DNA from: Gammaproteobacteria bacterium
Lineage (GTDB): Bacteria > Pseudomonadota > Gammaproteobacteria > SZUA-140
Length of the DNA: 64,000 nucleotides
Direction: 5' to 3'
NCBI GenBank assembly: GCA_015491865.1
Contig: WFVD01000013.1
Span: forward strand, 150,074 to 214,073
Shown here: one piece after another, positions 16,627-26,458 of the stretch
Layout: the number at the start of each line of letters is the position of its first letter
Numbering within the stretch: the first letter of the stretch is position 1
Notes under the pieces: generated by a model
Database searches by the model: none
What the model was told of the DNA's origin: nothing
What the model saw: the letters and a program-made list of their open reading frames with translations, nothing else
Program-made: the position numbers and the translations under genes

Positions 16627-19536
16627 CTATTTTTCCATCCACTGACGCCATAGTCCCATCACGCCATCGCGAAAATCACTAAACGCCTCGCCAGAAACAA
16701 GCGCCTTTTCCTCCTGAAGCGCACAACGGTGAATGCGACAGCGGTAGGCACGGTAGGCATCACTCAGCAACTGACGCTCTTTCTCTGACATCAACCCACA
16801 GCGTTCAAACAGCGCCAGCAGACGAATATTGTCTGTAAACTCAATCAGCTCAGGGTATTCGTGCGCCCAGCGCAACACTCCATACTGAACCATAAACTCA
16901 ATATCGGTGATGCCACCGGCACCCTGTTTGATATCGAACTGCTCTGCGCCACCGCGCACCAGCTCCTGGCGCATCCTTTCGCGCATTTCGCAGACCTGCT
17001 GGCGAAGCGTCGCCCCATCACGTCGCTGCATCAGTACGCCGCGGCGCACCGCCTCAAACTGGGCCGCCAGTTCCGGGTCGCCCGCAACCACCCGTGCACG
17101 GGTTAAGGCCTGATGCTCCCAGGTCCAGGCCTCTTCACGCTGGTACTCTTCAAAGGCGGCAATGTCACTCACCAGCAACCCCGAAGCGCCACTGGGTCGC
17201 AGGCGCATATCGACCTCATACAGCACCCCGGCCGGAGTGAATGTGTTTAACATATGAATCAGGCGCTGCCCGAGACGGGTGTAAAAAGTACCATTTTGAT
17301 CACTCTGCGATGTGGCGTGAATAAAGACCAGGTCAAGATCCGAGCCGTAGCCCAGTTCGATACCCCCCAGTTTTCCGTAAGCGACCACGATAAAGCCTGA
17401 CGGCACCCCTCTGTGTCTGGAGCGCCCCCCTTTTTTTCTAGTCCTGGCCCGCTGATGTTCGGCTGCCAGCAGCAGTGCCTCCTTTAACAGCACTTCAGCC
17501 AGCCAGGTGAGATGGTCGCTCACCTCCATCAACGGCAACACACCCATCAGATCTGCCGCCGCCACACGCAGCACATTCGTCTGTTTGAAATCCCGCATCA
17601 CATCCATCTGCCGCTCCAGATCATCTGCAGCCAGCGGCGCTAGCTCGGCGTTTAACTGCTGCGCCATCTGCGCCTGGGAGGGCGGTTCATAAAGGGTTCG
17701 CGGATCGAGCAGTTCATCCATCAGGATCGGGTGATGTGTTAGCAGCTCCGCAATCCACGGACTCGCCGAAAAGAGGCGCACCAGTTGCGACAGCGCCATC
17801 GGATTCTCAACCAGCAACGCCAGATAGGCGGTGCGTCGTACCACCACCTCTATCAGGTTCAGCACCCGCACCAGCGTCTCGTCGGGATTCACAACCTTTG
17901 CCACCGAATCCAGCAGCAGCGGCATTAGCTGATCCAGTCGCGCCTGCCCCTGCGGCCCGGACATCCGGCAGGCCAGCCCCCCGCGTAGCTGCACAATACG
18001 ACGCAGCGCCTCGCGGCCATCTTCATAGCCGTGCGCCCCCAGGACCGCCACCGCCCGCTCATCATCAATGCGCTCAAGCCAGACAGCGGCAAGCGTCTCA
18101 TCCTCACGGCTCACAGCCGCTTCCGTCTGCGGCGCGGCAAACACCTGCTCAAAGTGCGTCTCCACCAGGCGGCGCTTTTTGCTGAGCGCGGTTGAGAATC
18201 GTGCCCAGTCAGGGAAATTCATCGATAACGCCAGGCGCTGTTGCGCCCCGTCGTCGGCCGGTAACAGGTGGGTCTGTCTGTCCTCAAATGCCTGTAGCCG
18301 ATTTTCGACATCGCGCAGAAAACAGTAGGCGTCGATCAGGCCATCCACCACATATTCAGGCAGGTAGCCGCTAAGAGCGAGCTGGCGCAGGATGGTCAGG
18401 ATCGGGCGCTGCTGCAGCGCCGGCTCGCGCCCGCCGCGAATGAGCTGAAATGCCTGCCCGATAAACTCTACCTCGCGAATGCCACCCGGCCCCAGCTTCA
18501 CATTATCGCTCACCCCCTTGCGTGCCAGTTCGCGACGTATCATCAACTTCATTTCACGCAGCTCGGCAAAAGCCCCAAAATCGAGATAGCGGCGATAGAT
18601 AAACGGGCGCAGCATCGTCATCACACGCGCCCCCTGCTCAATGTCCCCTGCCACCGGACGTGCCTTGATCATCGCGTAACGCTCCCATTCACGCCCCTGA
18701 GACTGGTAGTACTCTTCGAATGCGTCAAAACTCATCACCAGCGGGCCGCTCTCTCCATACGGGCGCAGGCGCATATCGACCCGAAAGACAAAGCCCTCTT
18801 CGGTGCTCTCATCGATCACGCCGATCAGGCGGCGACCCAGCCGGGTAAAGTACTCCTCATTACTGATGCCACCACGTTTTCGCCCTTTCAAGCGAGTCTC
18901 GCCCGCCTCGGGAAAGACAAAAATCAGATCAACATCGGATGAAAAGTTAAGCTCGCCGGCACCCAGTTTTCCCATCCCCAGCACCACCAGTGACTGCGGC
19001 TGCTGCGTCAATGCGCCAACCGGCACCCCCAACGCTTTTGATTGCCACCCATGCAAAGTTGTGAGTGCGCCGTCGAGACAGCTATCCGCCAGCGCCGACA
19101 GATCGCGCAGTGTCTCATCGAGTGACGCCCAGCCAGCCAGGTCGCGCCACGCAATGCGTACCATCTCATAGCGACGGAAAAGACGCAGCATGCGCCCCAG
19201 CTCGGCATCGGTTTTTACCTCAGCCAGCGAGAGCGCCAACTTTCGTGAATATTCATCGGCGCGATAATCGACCAGCAGATCACCGCTACGGCGAAGTTCA
19301 TCAAACAGCCCAGGATGGCTAATACTACTCGTGGTGACAAACTCACTATAGGCCCAGACCCGGCAGAGCACTTTTAGGAAATCCTGATTCAGGGGAGCTG
19401 CCAACCCCTCCTCTTCAACGCGTTCGAGATAGCTTGCCCAGCGAGCGTTCACCTGGCGCTGCAGGTCGGCAGGAAACTCTTCAGGAAAAAGTCCGTCAAG
19501 GTGAGAACGTAGATCAGTTGCTTTAGAAGTAACCAT
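16627..19536 (-). CDS. glnE: Bifunctional glutamine synthetase adenylyltransferase/deadenylase
   Basis: This 969-residue protein is GlnE, which adenylylates and deadenylylates glutamine synthetase according to PII and glutamine signals. Two nucleotidyltransferase domains are visible. The N-terminal deadenylase has LGMGKLGAGELNFSSDVDL (about 190-208). The C-terminal adenylylase has AYGKLGGIELGYGSDLDLVF (about 711-730), each with paired catalytic Asp residues. Each is followed by helical GlnD-PII-uridylase-like segments (GPGGIREVEFIGQ and GAGGITDIEFMVQ). Length is normal for the family. It is transcribed toward ilvE. Confidence 0.97.
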   Translation of the reverse strand: MVTSKATDLRSHLDGLFPEEFPADLQRQVNARWASYLERVEEEGLAAPLNQDFLKVLCRVWAYSEFVTTSSISHPGLFDELRRSGDLLVDYRADEYSRKLALSLAEVKTDAELGRMLRLFRRYEMVRIAWRDLAGWASLDETLRDLSALADSCLDGALTTLHGWQSKALGVPVGALTQQPQSLVVLGMGKLGAGELNFSSDVDLIFVFPEAGETRLKGRKRGGISNEEYFTRLGRRLIGVIDESTEEGFVFRVDMRLRPYGESGPLVMSFDAFEEYYQSQGREWERYAMIKARPVAGDIEQGARVMTMLRPFIYRRYLDFGAFAELREMKLMIRRELARKGVSDNVKLGPGGIREVEFIGQAFQLIRGGREPALQQRPILTILRQLALSGYLPEYVVDGLIDAYCFLRDVENRLQAFEDRQTHLLPADDGAQQRLALSMNFPDWARFSTALSKKRRLVETHFEQVFAAPQTEAAVSREDETLAAVWLERIDDERAVAVLGAHGYEDGREALRRIVQLRGGLACRMSGPQGQARLDQLMPLLLDSVAKVVNPDETLVRVLNLIEVVVRRTAYLALLVENPMALSQLVRLFSASPWIAELLTHHPILMDELLDPRTLYEPPSQAQMAQQLNAELAPLAADDLERQMDVMRDFKQTNVLRVAAADLMGVLPLMEVSDHLTWLAEVLLKEALLLAAEHQRARTRKKGGRSRHRGVPSGFIVVAYGKLGGIELGYGSDLDLVFIHATSQSDQNGTFYTRLGQRLIHMLNTFTPAGVLYEVDMRLRPSGASGLLVSDIAAFEEYQREEAWTWEHQALTRARVVAGDPELAAQFEAVRRGVLMQRRDGATLRQQVCEMRERMRQELVRGGAEQFDIKQGAGGITDIEFMVQYGVLRWAHEYPELIEFTDNIRLLALFERCGLMSEKERQLLSDAYRAYRCRIHRCALQEEKALVSGEAFSDFRDGVMGLWRQWMEK

Positions 19537-19745
19537 AATTTAGCCGTATTCACAAAGAATTAAAGGTGCCGCCAGCAGACCACTTACCCGCATTATCATA
19601 CACGACATGAGGCCCGCCCAAACAAGCCAGGACAGACAAAAAATAGACATCAATGAAACACTTTCCACCTCAAGTTAACGCTGTGTCTGGTCGATAAAAT
19701 TTTGCGTTTGATGAGATTACAGAGAGCTATTTTCAGGAAAAAAGA

Positions 19746-20897
19746 ATGGAACTTAATGACTACCTAAAGCTGATGGTCGCAAAAGATGCCTCAGACATCT
19801 ACATCGCCGTCGGCGCGCCCGTTAGCGCCAAAATACAGGGCGTTCTGACTCCGCTTGAAAAGACGAAGGTCAATCCGCTGCGCGCCAAAGAGCTCGCCTA
19901 TCAGATCATGAACCCGGAACAGCAGGTAGAGTTTGAGAAAACGCTTGAGATGAATCTGGCAATCTCCGAGTCGGGTGTCGGTCGTTTTCGTATCAATCTC
20001 TTTCAGCAGCGCAATCAGATTAGCGTCGTCATCCGTAACATTAAAACAGAGATCCCACAGACCGAAGATCTGGGACTTCCTCCTGTCCTCAGCAAACTGA
20101 TCATGCAGAAACGCGGATTAATTCTCTTTGTGGGGGCGACCGGGTCTGGTAAGTCAACCTCTCTGGCTGCGCTTATCGACTACCGCAACACCAACAGTGC
20201 CGGCCATATTATTACTATCGAAGACCCTATTGAATATCTGCATAGCCATAAAAAATCGATCATTAATCAGCGTGAAGTTGGTGTTGATACCCTGACCTAC
20301 GAAGAGGCGCTGAAAAACACCCTGCGCCAGGCACCGGATGTGATTCTTATTGGTGAGATTCGAGATCGAGAGACGATGGAGCACGCTATCGCCTTTGCCG
20401 AAACAGGCCATCTTGCGATCTCTACCCTCCACGCCAACAACGCCAACCAGGCATTTGACCGCATCATCAACTTTTTTCCCGAAGAGCGGCGTAATCAGTT
20501 ACTGATGGATCTTTCACTCAATGTGCGCGGCTTTGTTTCACAACGACTGATCCCGACACTGGATGGTAAGCGCGCCGCCGCCATCGAGGTTCTGCTGGGT
20601 ACGCCGCTGGTCAATGACCTTATTCTTAAGGGCAAGATTCATGCGATCAAGGAGATTATGAAAAAGTCTGAGAATATCGGCATGCAGACCTTTGACTCCG
20701 CGCTCTACAAACTCTACAAAGAGGGGCGGATCTCACTTGAAGAGGCGCTGCGTAACGCTGACTCACAAAATAATCTACGCTTACGCATCAGCCTGGAAGA
20801 GAAAGACCTTGGCAGCAGAGATGATCTGCCCAATAAACCAGGAGGACTAAGCATTGAAGAGGCTGAAGAGGATGGGAAAAGTACAAGCCTGAGATAA
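19746..20897 (+). CDS. pilU: Type IV pilus retraction ATPase PilU
   Basis: This 383-residue GspE/PilT-family ATPase matches PilU. Landmarks are ELNDYLKLMVAKDASDIYI at the N-terminus, Walker A GATGSGKST (about 130-138), the Asp-box EDPIEYLH, the Walker B region VILIGEIRDRETM (about 198-210) and the His-box HLAISTLHANNANQAF. It powers pilus retraction together with PilT, forming a hexamer at the pilus base. A good purine-rich ribosome-binding site (AGGAAAAAAGA) precedes the ATG. pilT, usually its neighbour, is not in the window, so pilU stands alone here. The 209 bp upstream of it shows no convincing promoter. Confidence 0.93.
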   Translation: MELNDYLKLMVAKDASDIYIAVGAPVSAKIQGVLTPLEKTKVNPLRAKELAYQIMNPEQQVEFEKTLEMNLAISESGVGRFRINLFQQRNQISVVIRNIKTEIPQTEDLGLPPVLSKLIMQKRGLILFVGATGSGKSTSLAALIDYRNTNSAGHIITIEDPIEYLHSHKKSIINQREVGVDTLTYEEALKNTLRQAPDVILIGEIRDRETMEHAIAFAETGHLAISTLHANNANQAFDRIINFFPEERRNQLLMDLSLNVRGFVSQRLIPTLDGKRAAAIEVLLGTPLVNDLILKGKIHAIKEIMKKSENIGMQTFDSALYKLYKEGRISLEEALRNADSQNNLRLRISLEEKDLGSRDDLPNKPGGLSIEEAEEDGKSTSLR

Positions 20898-20936
20898 GCC
20901 CCCCTTCGCCTGAGGGAGTCCAACAAAAACTGGAAA

Positions 20937-21821
20937 CTATGAAGCCAGCTGGCGGGCCATGGTGTCCAGCCCTTCACACCCTTCCATCACACGATTAACC
21001 ACCATACGTGCCTGATAATCACCCAGCTCTAGCGACTGCAACAGCGACTGGGGAATACTACTGTTTGGTGCATCACCAATATTGTACTCTTTAAGCAGGC
21101 GATCTGATAAGGCGACCAAATGAGGGTAAACCGCATGTTCGCCCTGATAGTTCAGGTTGTTGTGCTCTCTTGTTGCGATAATCAGCTCTTCGGGCAGATT
21201 CCACACATCCATCAACCATGCGCCAATCTGCCCATGTTCATAGCCAAAGACCTGTTTTTCGATATCCACCAGATTCTTTTCGGGCTCTGCAATGATAAAT
21301 TTATTAAGTATTAGAAACTCCTTGCGAAATAGATGCCCGACGAGCACATGGCCAAAGTTGTGCAGTAGGCCGGCAAGATAGGCGAGTCCCGCCGGCGGGC
21401 GAATCTCATCGACCAGCTCACCACTCAACGCCTGGGTCAATGCCGCGCTATAAATAGCGTGACGCCAGAAGGCATCCATATTGAGTGGCACGTTCTTTGG
21501 CAGTTTGAATGGGCGGGCTGTCGTCACACCTAGCGCCAGATTCATCACCATGCTGAAACCGAGCACACGTGATACGGCCGTCTGCACGGAGTCAACCTTG
21601 CCGCGATAACTGAAAAAAGGCGAGCTGGCATAGCGCATGATCTGCGCCGCCAGGCTGGGGTCCATCTCTACGATCTTTACCAGGTCACTTACTGATGCTT
21701 CAGGGTTTGAACTCAACTGAATCACCTGCTGCGCCATCGCTGGCATTGCGGGCAGGCGCTCAAGCTTCGCAATGCGAGCCTTGATATTCAGCAGCGGTTC
21801 AACCGTTTTGTCACCATTCAT
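20937..21821 (-). CDS. HDOD domain signalling protein
   Basis: This 294-residue protein is almost entirely an HDOD domain (an HD-like helical domain lacking hydrolase residues). It shows LERLPAMPAMAQQVIQLSS (about 18-36), VEMDPSLAAQIMRYASSPFF and HNFGHVLVGHLF. HDOD proteins act as scaffolds or regulators in motility, c-di-GMP and chemosensory signalling. I set the start at the ATG at 21821, which has an AAGGATG ribosome-binding site; an in-frame ATG at 21869 would add an odd N-terminal stretch. It is convergent with pilU (39 bp gap), so a link with pilus control is only suggested. The 276 bp upstream (21822-22097) holds no gene or clear signal. Confidence 0.9.
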   Translation of the reverse strand: MNGDKTVEPLLNIKARIAKLERLPAMPAMAQQVIQLSSNPEASVSDLVKIVEMDPSLAAQIMRYASSPFFSYRGKVDSVQTAVSRVLGFSMVMNLALGVTTARPFKLPKNVPLNMDAFWRHAIYSAALTQALSGELVDEIRPPAGLAYLAGLLHNFGHVLVGHLFRKEFLILNKFIIAEPEKNLVDIEKQVFGYEHGQIGAWLMDVWNLPEELIIATREHNNLNYQGEHAVYPHLVALSDRLLKEYNIGDAPNSSIPQSLLQSLELGDYQARMVVNRVMEGCEGLDTMARQLAS

Positions 21822-22097
21822 AACAGCACATCCTTCAAACTCAACACAGACCAGAGCCCCGGCAATCAAACTGTATTCGCCAGAGAAAGAGATTCACACA
21901 TCGTGGGTAATTACTCTTATTTACCGGTATCGGCTTCGCCGTGATAATCACAATAGCGTTATGATAAATTCTTGACCGCATTCAACGGTTATAAGCGACG
22001 CAGCTCACAGTTTGCCGCAAAGGCGATTCAAACACCGGATAAGTTATTGAAGATCTGGTGCTTTATACAAGTAACACGCTCTGTGCTGAACGCTCAA

Positions 22098-25000
22098 CTA
22101 GCTGGAAGCGTGGTGTTCCGTGGGCAGTTCAGCTACTATTTTTGCCCCCCTGCGTTCACCGAGCCGCAGCAGGCTTGGCAACAGAATCAGGGTAAAAACT
22201 GTACTGAGCATCATCCCGCCTACAATCACTCCCGCCAGTCCGCGGTAGAGCTCAGTACCAGCACCCGGAATCAGCAGTAGCGGCAACATGCCAAAGATAC
22301 TGGTCAGAGTGCTCATCAAGATCGGCCGCAGGCGTAGCTGTACCGCCTGCTCTACCGCATCTCGTCGCGGTAGCCCTTCACGCTCCGCTCCACGTGTCTG
22401 GTGCACTAGCAGAATCGCGTTATTGACCACCAGCCCCAGCAGAATCACAAAACCGATCATTGTCAATAGGTCCAGCGCCTGAGAGATGCCCAGTACATTC
22501 ATTAAATAGAGCGTTGCCACTCCGCCCACCGTTGCCAGCGGGATCGTCAACAGCACCAGCAGGCTATCCAGAAATGAACGGAACAGCGCGCTAATTAATA
22601 GATAAAGGATTGCAATGGCCAGCAGAAACGTGCCGCTCATATTCTTTAGCGTGGTCTGCAGCTTGTCTGCCGAACCGGCGTAGCGAATGAAACCATCTTC
22701 TGGCAGCATCGCTTCAATAGCGGGGGTGACGCTGGTTTTGATCAGTGTCATCCCCTCTTCAACGGACATCCCTTCCGGTAACCGCACCTGCAGTGTCACC
22801 GTACGGCGGCGGTCAACCCGGCGCAGCTGATCCGGGCCGGCGGTGCGCACCACTTCCACCAGCTCACTGAGCGGCAGGATGCCGCCACTGGGGGTGGCAA
22901 GCGGCACTGCCGCCAGCGCCTCGGGGGTGGCCCACTGCTCGCTCCGCAGAATCACATCGAGCCGCTTTTCGCCATCAAAATAGTCCGCCACATAGAGCCC
23001 ATCACCCAGCGCACGTGCGATCCCACCCATGTCACCTCGGTTCCAACCAACCTCCGCAATGCGACGTTCATCCGGTATCAGGCGTAACTCTGGTTCGGCC
23101 AGATCAAGGCCCGGTTTGGGGCGCGGCATGGTACCGAACGCCTCCCGTACGGCCATAAAGCCCGCTCCGCCCGCCTGTAACAGCGCCTCAAGATCACGCC
23201 CCTGAATATCGATATCAATGGCGCGACCACCACCCAGCCCACCAAAGAGCGACGCCTTGAAGGCGAAGCCGATCGTGTCGGGAAAACCGGCAATCACTCG
23301 GTTGATCAACGGCACCAGCTGCCCGGTCTCATTCGGATCAACTGTGCGTGCCCCCATAAACATGCCACGAGGAAATGCGACAAAAAAATAGTTATCGATC
23401 TGCGGCTCTTTCTCGCCGCTGAGATACGGCGCCATCTCACGCGCGACAACCTGCCCCATCTCCTGCTCCATAAAATCGATGTTGGCTCCCGGCGGCGGGT
23501 TTATAAAGCTAAACACCAGATTGCGATTCCCTTCTGGCAGGTAGTCGGTTTTAGGAAACATCAAAAGAACCAGCACCACAGGAATCGTCAACAGCCCGAC
23601 AATCCACAGCACCCGCATCCGTGGGCCGGTGATGCGCATAATTCCTGCGCTCATCGCCGCCCACCAGTGGCGATGCGGGTCTGTCATCTCGGTATCGCGC
23701 AGCCAGCTCATGGCGGTGGTCGGCAACACCGTCACAGCCACGATCAATGAGAAGCAGACCGCCACCGCAATCGTTAGCGCCAGATCTGCAAATAGCTGAC
23801 CCGCCTCATCGGCAAGAAAGACCACCGGGAGAAAGATCGCCACGGTCGTGGCAGTCGATGCCAGCAGCGCCCCCCACACCTGGCTCGTCCCCTGGGCTGA
23901 GGCCTCTCTTCCTTCAACCCCTTTTTCTCGTAGACGAACGATGTTCTCCAGCACCACGATCGCGGCATCAAGTACCATCCCTACGGCAAAGGCGAGTCCC
24001 GCCAGTGAGATCACATTGAGCGAGCGCCCCGCTGTATCCAGCAGAATAAAGCTGCCCAGCACACAGGCGGGGATCGCCAGGGCGACCATCATGGTGGCGC
24101 GAAACTTACGGAAAAACCACCACAACACCCCCACTGCCAGCAGGATGCCGAGCGCCAGATTGCTGCTCACCATCGCAATCGAACGATCGATGTAGATCGT
24201 CTCATCGTAGACCTGCTCCAGCGACAGGCCAGCCCGCTGTAGCGGCCCGTCGCGCAGTTCAGCCACCGCCTCACGCAGGCCATCCATCACCTGCAACACA
24301 TTGACGCCTGTCTCGCGGTGAGCGTTTACCGCCATCGCGGCATTGCCGTTCTGGATCACAAAGCTGCTGCGATCAACCATCGCCACCTCTACCTTCGCCA
24401 CATCGCGTAGATAGACCGGGCTGCCGTCACGCCACTTGAGGATCATCGCCCCCATATCTTTCGCGGTATAAGCACCGGTATAACGCACCGTGTAGCGGCG
24501 CTTGCCGACATCGGCAAAGCCGGCCGAGATATCTTCCGCGCCAACCAGTTTCACCACATCGGGTAGCTGGATATTAAGGCTGGCTGCTCTGTAGGGATCA
24601 AAGGTAATTCGCAGTTCATTTTCACGCCCGCCGCGCACCTCGGACATCGCCACCCCTGGCACCCGCTCAAAACGACTCTGCACCACCTCTTCGATGTAAT
24701 CCTGATAGGAGGCGATGGGGCGTTCATTGCCCTCAACCGGCTTAATGATAAACCACGCAATCGGGCGACTATCGCCGCCCACCGAGCTGATCACCGGCTC
24801 ACTGGCATCAGCGGGATATTTGGCGACTCGATTAAGGCGGTTCAGCACCTCCAGCAGCGCGCGCTGCATATCGGTACCGACAACAAAGGTGAGGGTGATC
24901 TTGCCGCTCCCCCGACTCGCCTCAGAGAGAATTCTGGTTGCGCCCGGCAGGCCGCGCAGCGCATCCTCCTGCGGCTCGATGATCTCAGCCTCCACCTCTT

Positions 25001-25169
25001 CCGGTGCCGCCGCTCGCCAGACCGTTGAGATGCTGATCTCCGGCTCCTGCACCTCCGGGGTGAGCTGGATCGGCAGACGATCAAGACTGATCAAACCAAA
25101 CAGCAGTACCAGCAGAAAGGCAACTGCAACCGCAACCGGGTTGCCGAGGGAGAGACGCGTCAGATTCAC
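22098..25169 (-). CDS. RND-family efflux permease (AcrB/MexB-like superfamily)
   Basis: This 1023-residue inner membrane protein has the RND topology: one N-terminal helix (about 9-30), a large periplasmic domain, six helices (about 330-540), a second periplasmic domain and a further five-helix block ending near residue 1010. The central helix carries GLAFAVGMVLDAAIVVLENI (about 392-411), where one Asp remains of the usual proton-relay pair, and the C-terminal block has GFVILLGLVVNNAILLVHQTR. The absence of the full Asp-Asp motif and the shorter porter loops resemble the divergent multidrug/hydrophobe RND group rather than AcrB itself. It overlaps its adaptor gene by 4 bp. Substrate cannot be inferred. 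Confidence 0.92.
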   Translation of the reverse strand: MNLTRLSLGNPVAVAVAFLLVLLFGLISLDRLPIQLTPEVQEPEISISTVWRAAAPEEVEAEIIEPQEDALRGLPGATRILSEASRGSGKITLTFVVGTDMQRALLEVLNRLNRVAKYPADASEPVISSVGGDSRPIAWFIIKPVEGNERPIASYQDYIEEVVQSRFERVPGVAMSEVRGGRENELRITFDPYRAASLNIQLPDVVKLVGAEDISAGFADVGKRRYTVRYTGAYTAKDMGAMILKWRDGSPVYLRDVAKVEVAMVDRSSFVIQNGNAAMAVNAHRETGVNVLQVMDGLREAVAELRDGPLQRAGLSLEQVYDETIYIDRSIAMVSSNLALGILLAVGVLWWFFRKFRATMMVALAIPACVLGSFILLDTAGRSLNVISLAGLAFAVGMVLDAAIVVLENIVRLREKGVEGREASAQGTSQVWGALLASTATTVAIFLPVVFLADEAGQLFADLALTIAVAVCFSLIVAVTVLPTTAMSWLRDTEMTDPHRHWWAAMSAGIMRITGPRMRVLWIVGLLTIPVVLVLLMFPKTDYLPEGNRNLVFSFINPPPGANIDFMEQEMGQVVAREMAPYLSGEKEPQIDNYFFVAFPRGMFMGARTVDPNETGQLVPLINRVIAGFPDTIGFAFKASLFGGLGGGRAIDIDIQGRDLEALLQAGGAGFMAVREAFGTMPRPKPGLDLAEPELRLIPDERRIAEVGWNRGDMGGIARALGDGLYVADYFDGEKRLDVILRSEQWATPEALAAVPLATPSGGILPLSELVEVVRTAGPDQLRRVDRRRTVTLQVRLPEGMSVEEGMTLIKTSVTPAIEAMLPEDGFIRYAGSADKLQTTLKNMSGTFLLAIAILYLLISALFRSFLDSLLVLLTIPLATVGGVATLYLMNVLGISQALDLLTMIGFVILLGLVVNNAILLVHQTRGAEREGLPRRDAVEQAVQLRLRPILMSTLTSIFGMLPLLLIPGAGTELYRGLAGVIVGGMMLSTVFTLILLPSLLRLGERRGAKIVAELPTEHHASS

Positions 25170-26269
25170 TCGCGTGCTCCGCCTTTTACACTCACCAGCT
25201 GCCCTGGGCGCAGCCGTTCATTGCCGACGGTGATCACCCGATCACCAACCGCCAGCGCGCCACTCACCTGAATATAGTCGCCCATCGCAATTCCTAACGT
25301 CACATCGACGCGCTCCGCGCGGTTCTCCGCATTCACCCGATAAAGATAGGAACCGCTGCGGCGCAGTACGACTGCATCACGATGGACCGTTAGCACCTTC
25401 ACCGCCTGCGCTGTCGGGACTGCAATGCGCACGCTCTGCCCCGCAGGCCACTGTGTACTATCGAGATCGAGGCGCAGATCCATCAGGCGGGACTGCAGGT
25501 CACCCACCGGCACCAGCAATCGGACCCGCGCCAGCTGCTGCTCACCATTCGCCTGCACACGCAACCGCGCCCCCCGACTCACAAAGCGCAACGAAGAAAG
25601 TGGTACCATCGCGCGCACCTCAACCTGCTCGGTATTAACCAGCCTGACCACCTTAGCGCCACTGTCCGCCCACTCACCCGGCTCTAGCAGTCGCTGCACC
25701 ACGGTCCCATCGAAGGGGGCGCGCGGCGCACTACGCGCAACACGGTCCTGCGCCAGCTGTACTCGTGCGCGGGCAGCAGCAAGATCGGCACGTGCAACAT
25801 CGCGATCCGACTCTGTCTGCTCCAGCATCGTACGTGCTGCATTATTCTGCTTTGCCAGACTACGAAGACGCTTCAGCTCTTTGTCAAGAAACGTCAAACG
25901 CGCCTTCACCTGCGCCTCCTTTGCGCGCGCCTCATCGACCTCCAGGCGGCGTGAGACATCATCGATCTGTGCCAGCTTATCGCCCTGAGCAACGCGATCC
26001 CCCACCTCGGCCAGCCACACCAGACGCCCCGCCATCTCAGCGGCTACTTCGGCATCAAGTCGGCTCACCACACTCCCGGCCACCATGACAGTCGGCGCCA
26101 TCATCCGCTCACTCACCAGATCCACTACCACCGGTACGGCGCGCGGACCACCTGCGGCCATGGCATCGGTTACCAGTAGCAGCGAGAGCAACAGCGCCAC
26201 AAACCTCCACCCATTTAATGCTGGATTCACTGCCTTGTTCTCGTGACCGATTAATGCGTCAGCACACAT
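25166..26269 (-). CDS. RND efflux periplasmic adaptor (membrane fusion protein)
   Basis: This 367-residue adaptor has an N-terminal signal or anchor helix (about 21-38, ending VTDAMAAG). Then come the lipoyl half with GRLVWLAEVGDRVAQGDKLAQID (two runs, about 81-103), a coiled-coil hairpin rich in Ala, Arg and Glu (about 110-185), the second lipoyl half APRAPFDGTVVQRLLEPGEW, and beta-barrel and membrane-proximal domains. It links the RND permease to an outer membrane channel. The permease starts inside its last codons. No channel gene is adjacent. Confidence 0.92.
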   Translation of the reverse strand: MCADALIGHENKAVNPALNGWRFVALLLSLLLVTDAMAAGGPRAVPVVVDLVSERMMAPTVMVAGSVVSRLDAEVAAEMAGRLVWLAEVGDRVAQGDKLAQIDDVSRRLEVDEARAKEAQVKARLTFLDKELKRLRSLAKQNNAARTMLEQTESDRDVARADLAAARARVQLAQDRVARSAPRAPFDGTVVQRLLEPGEWADSGAKVVRLVNTEQVEVRAMVPLSSLRFVSRGARLRVQANGEQQLARVRLLVPVGDLQSRLMDLRLDLDSTQWPAGQSVRIAVPTAQAVKVLTVHRDAVVLRRSGSYLYRVNAENRAERVDVTLGIAMGDYIQVSGALAVGDRVITVGNERLRPGQLVSVKGGARE

Positions 26270-26330
26270 TCATCTCTCTCTTTGATTTCGTTGCTTATAG
26301 TCTGATGGTACTCTACTCGCTTGATGCATT

Positions 26331-26347
26331 GATTGGGAACCCCAATC
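26331..26347. other. Inverted repeat upstream of the RND adaptor gene
   Basis: GATTGGG and CCCAATC form a perfect 7 bp inverted repeat around AAC, 62 bp upstream of the adaptor start in the divergent gap with the PilZ-like gene. It could be an operator for a local regulator, though none is encoded nearby. The rest of the 189 bp gap shows nothing clear. Confidence 0.3.
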
Positions 26348-26458
26348 TGTTTTATTCTCTTACCAACCGCTTAACCCTAAGGAAGCATGGAATAAAGCTG
26401 GCTGGATGCGGGCCACGATAAAACCGCCATGACATAACTCGCGAATAAGCGCAGGGAA

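Noticed and set aside
17736..18185. Long plus-strand open frames inside glnE (and similar ones inside the RND genes)
   Set aside because: They are antisense shadows in GC-rich coding DNA, Pro/Ala/Arg/Ser-rich, and lie within strongly supported minus-strand genes.
26218..26421. Plus-strand open frame in the gap upstream of the RND adaptor
   Set aside because: It starts inside the adaptor gene, lacks a ribosome-binding site and shows no family likeness; the gap more likely holds divergent promoters.
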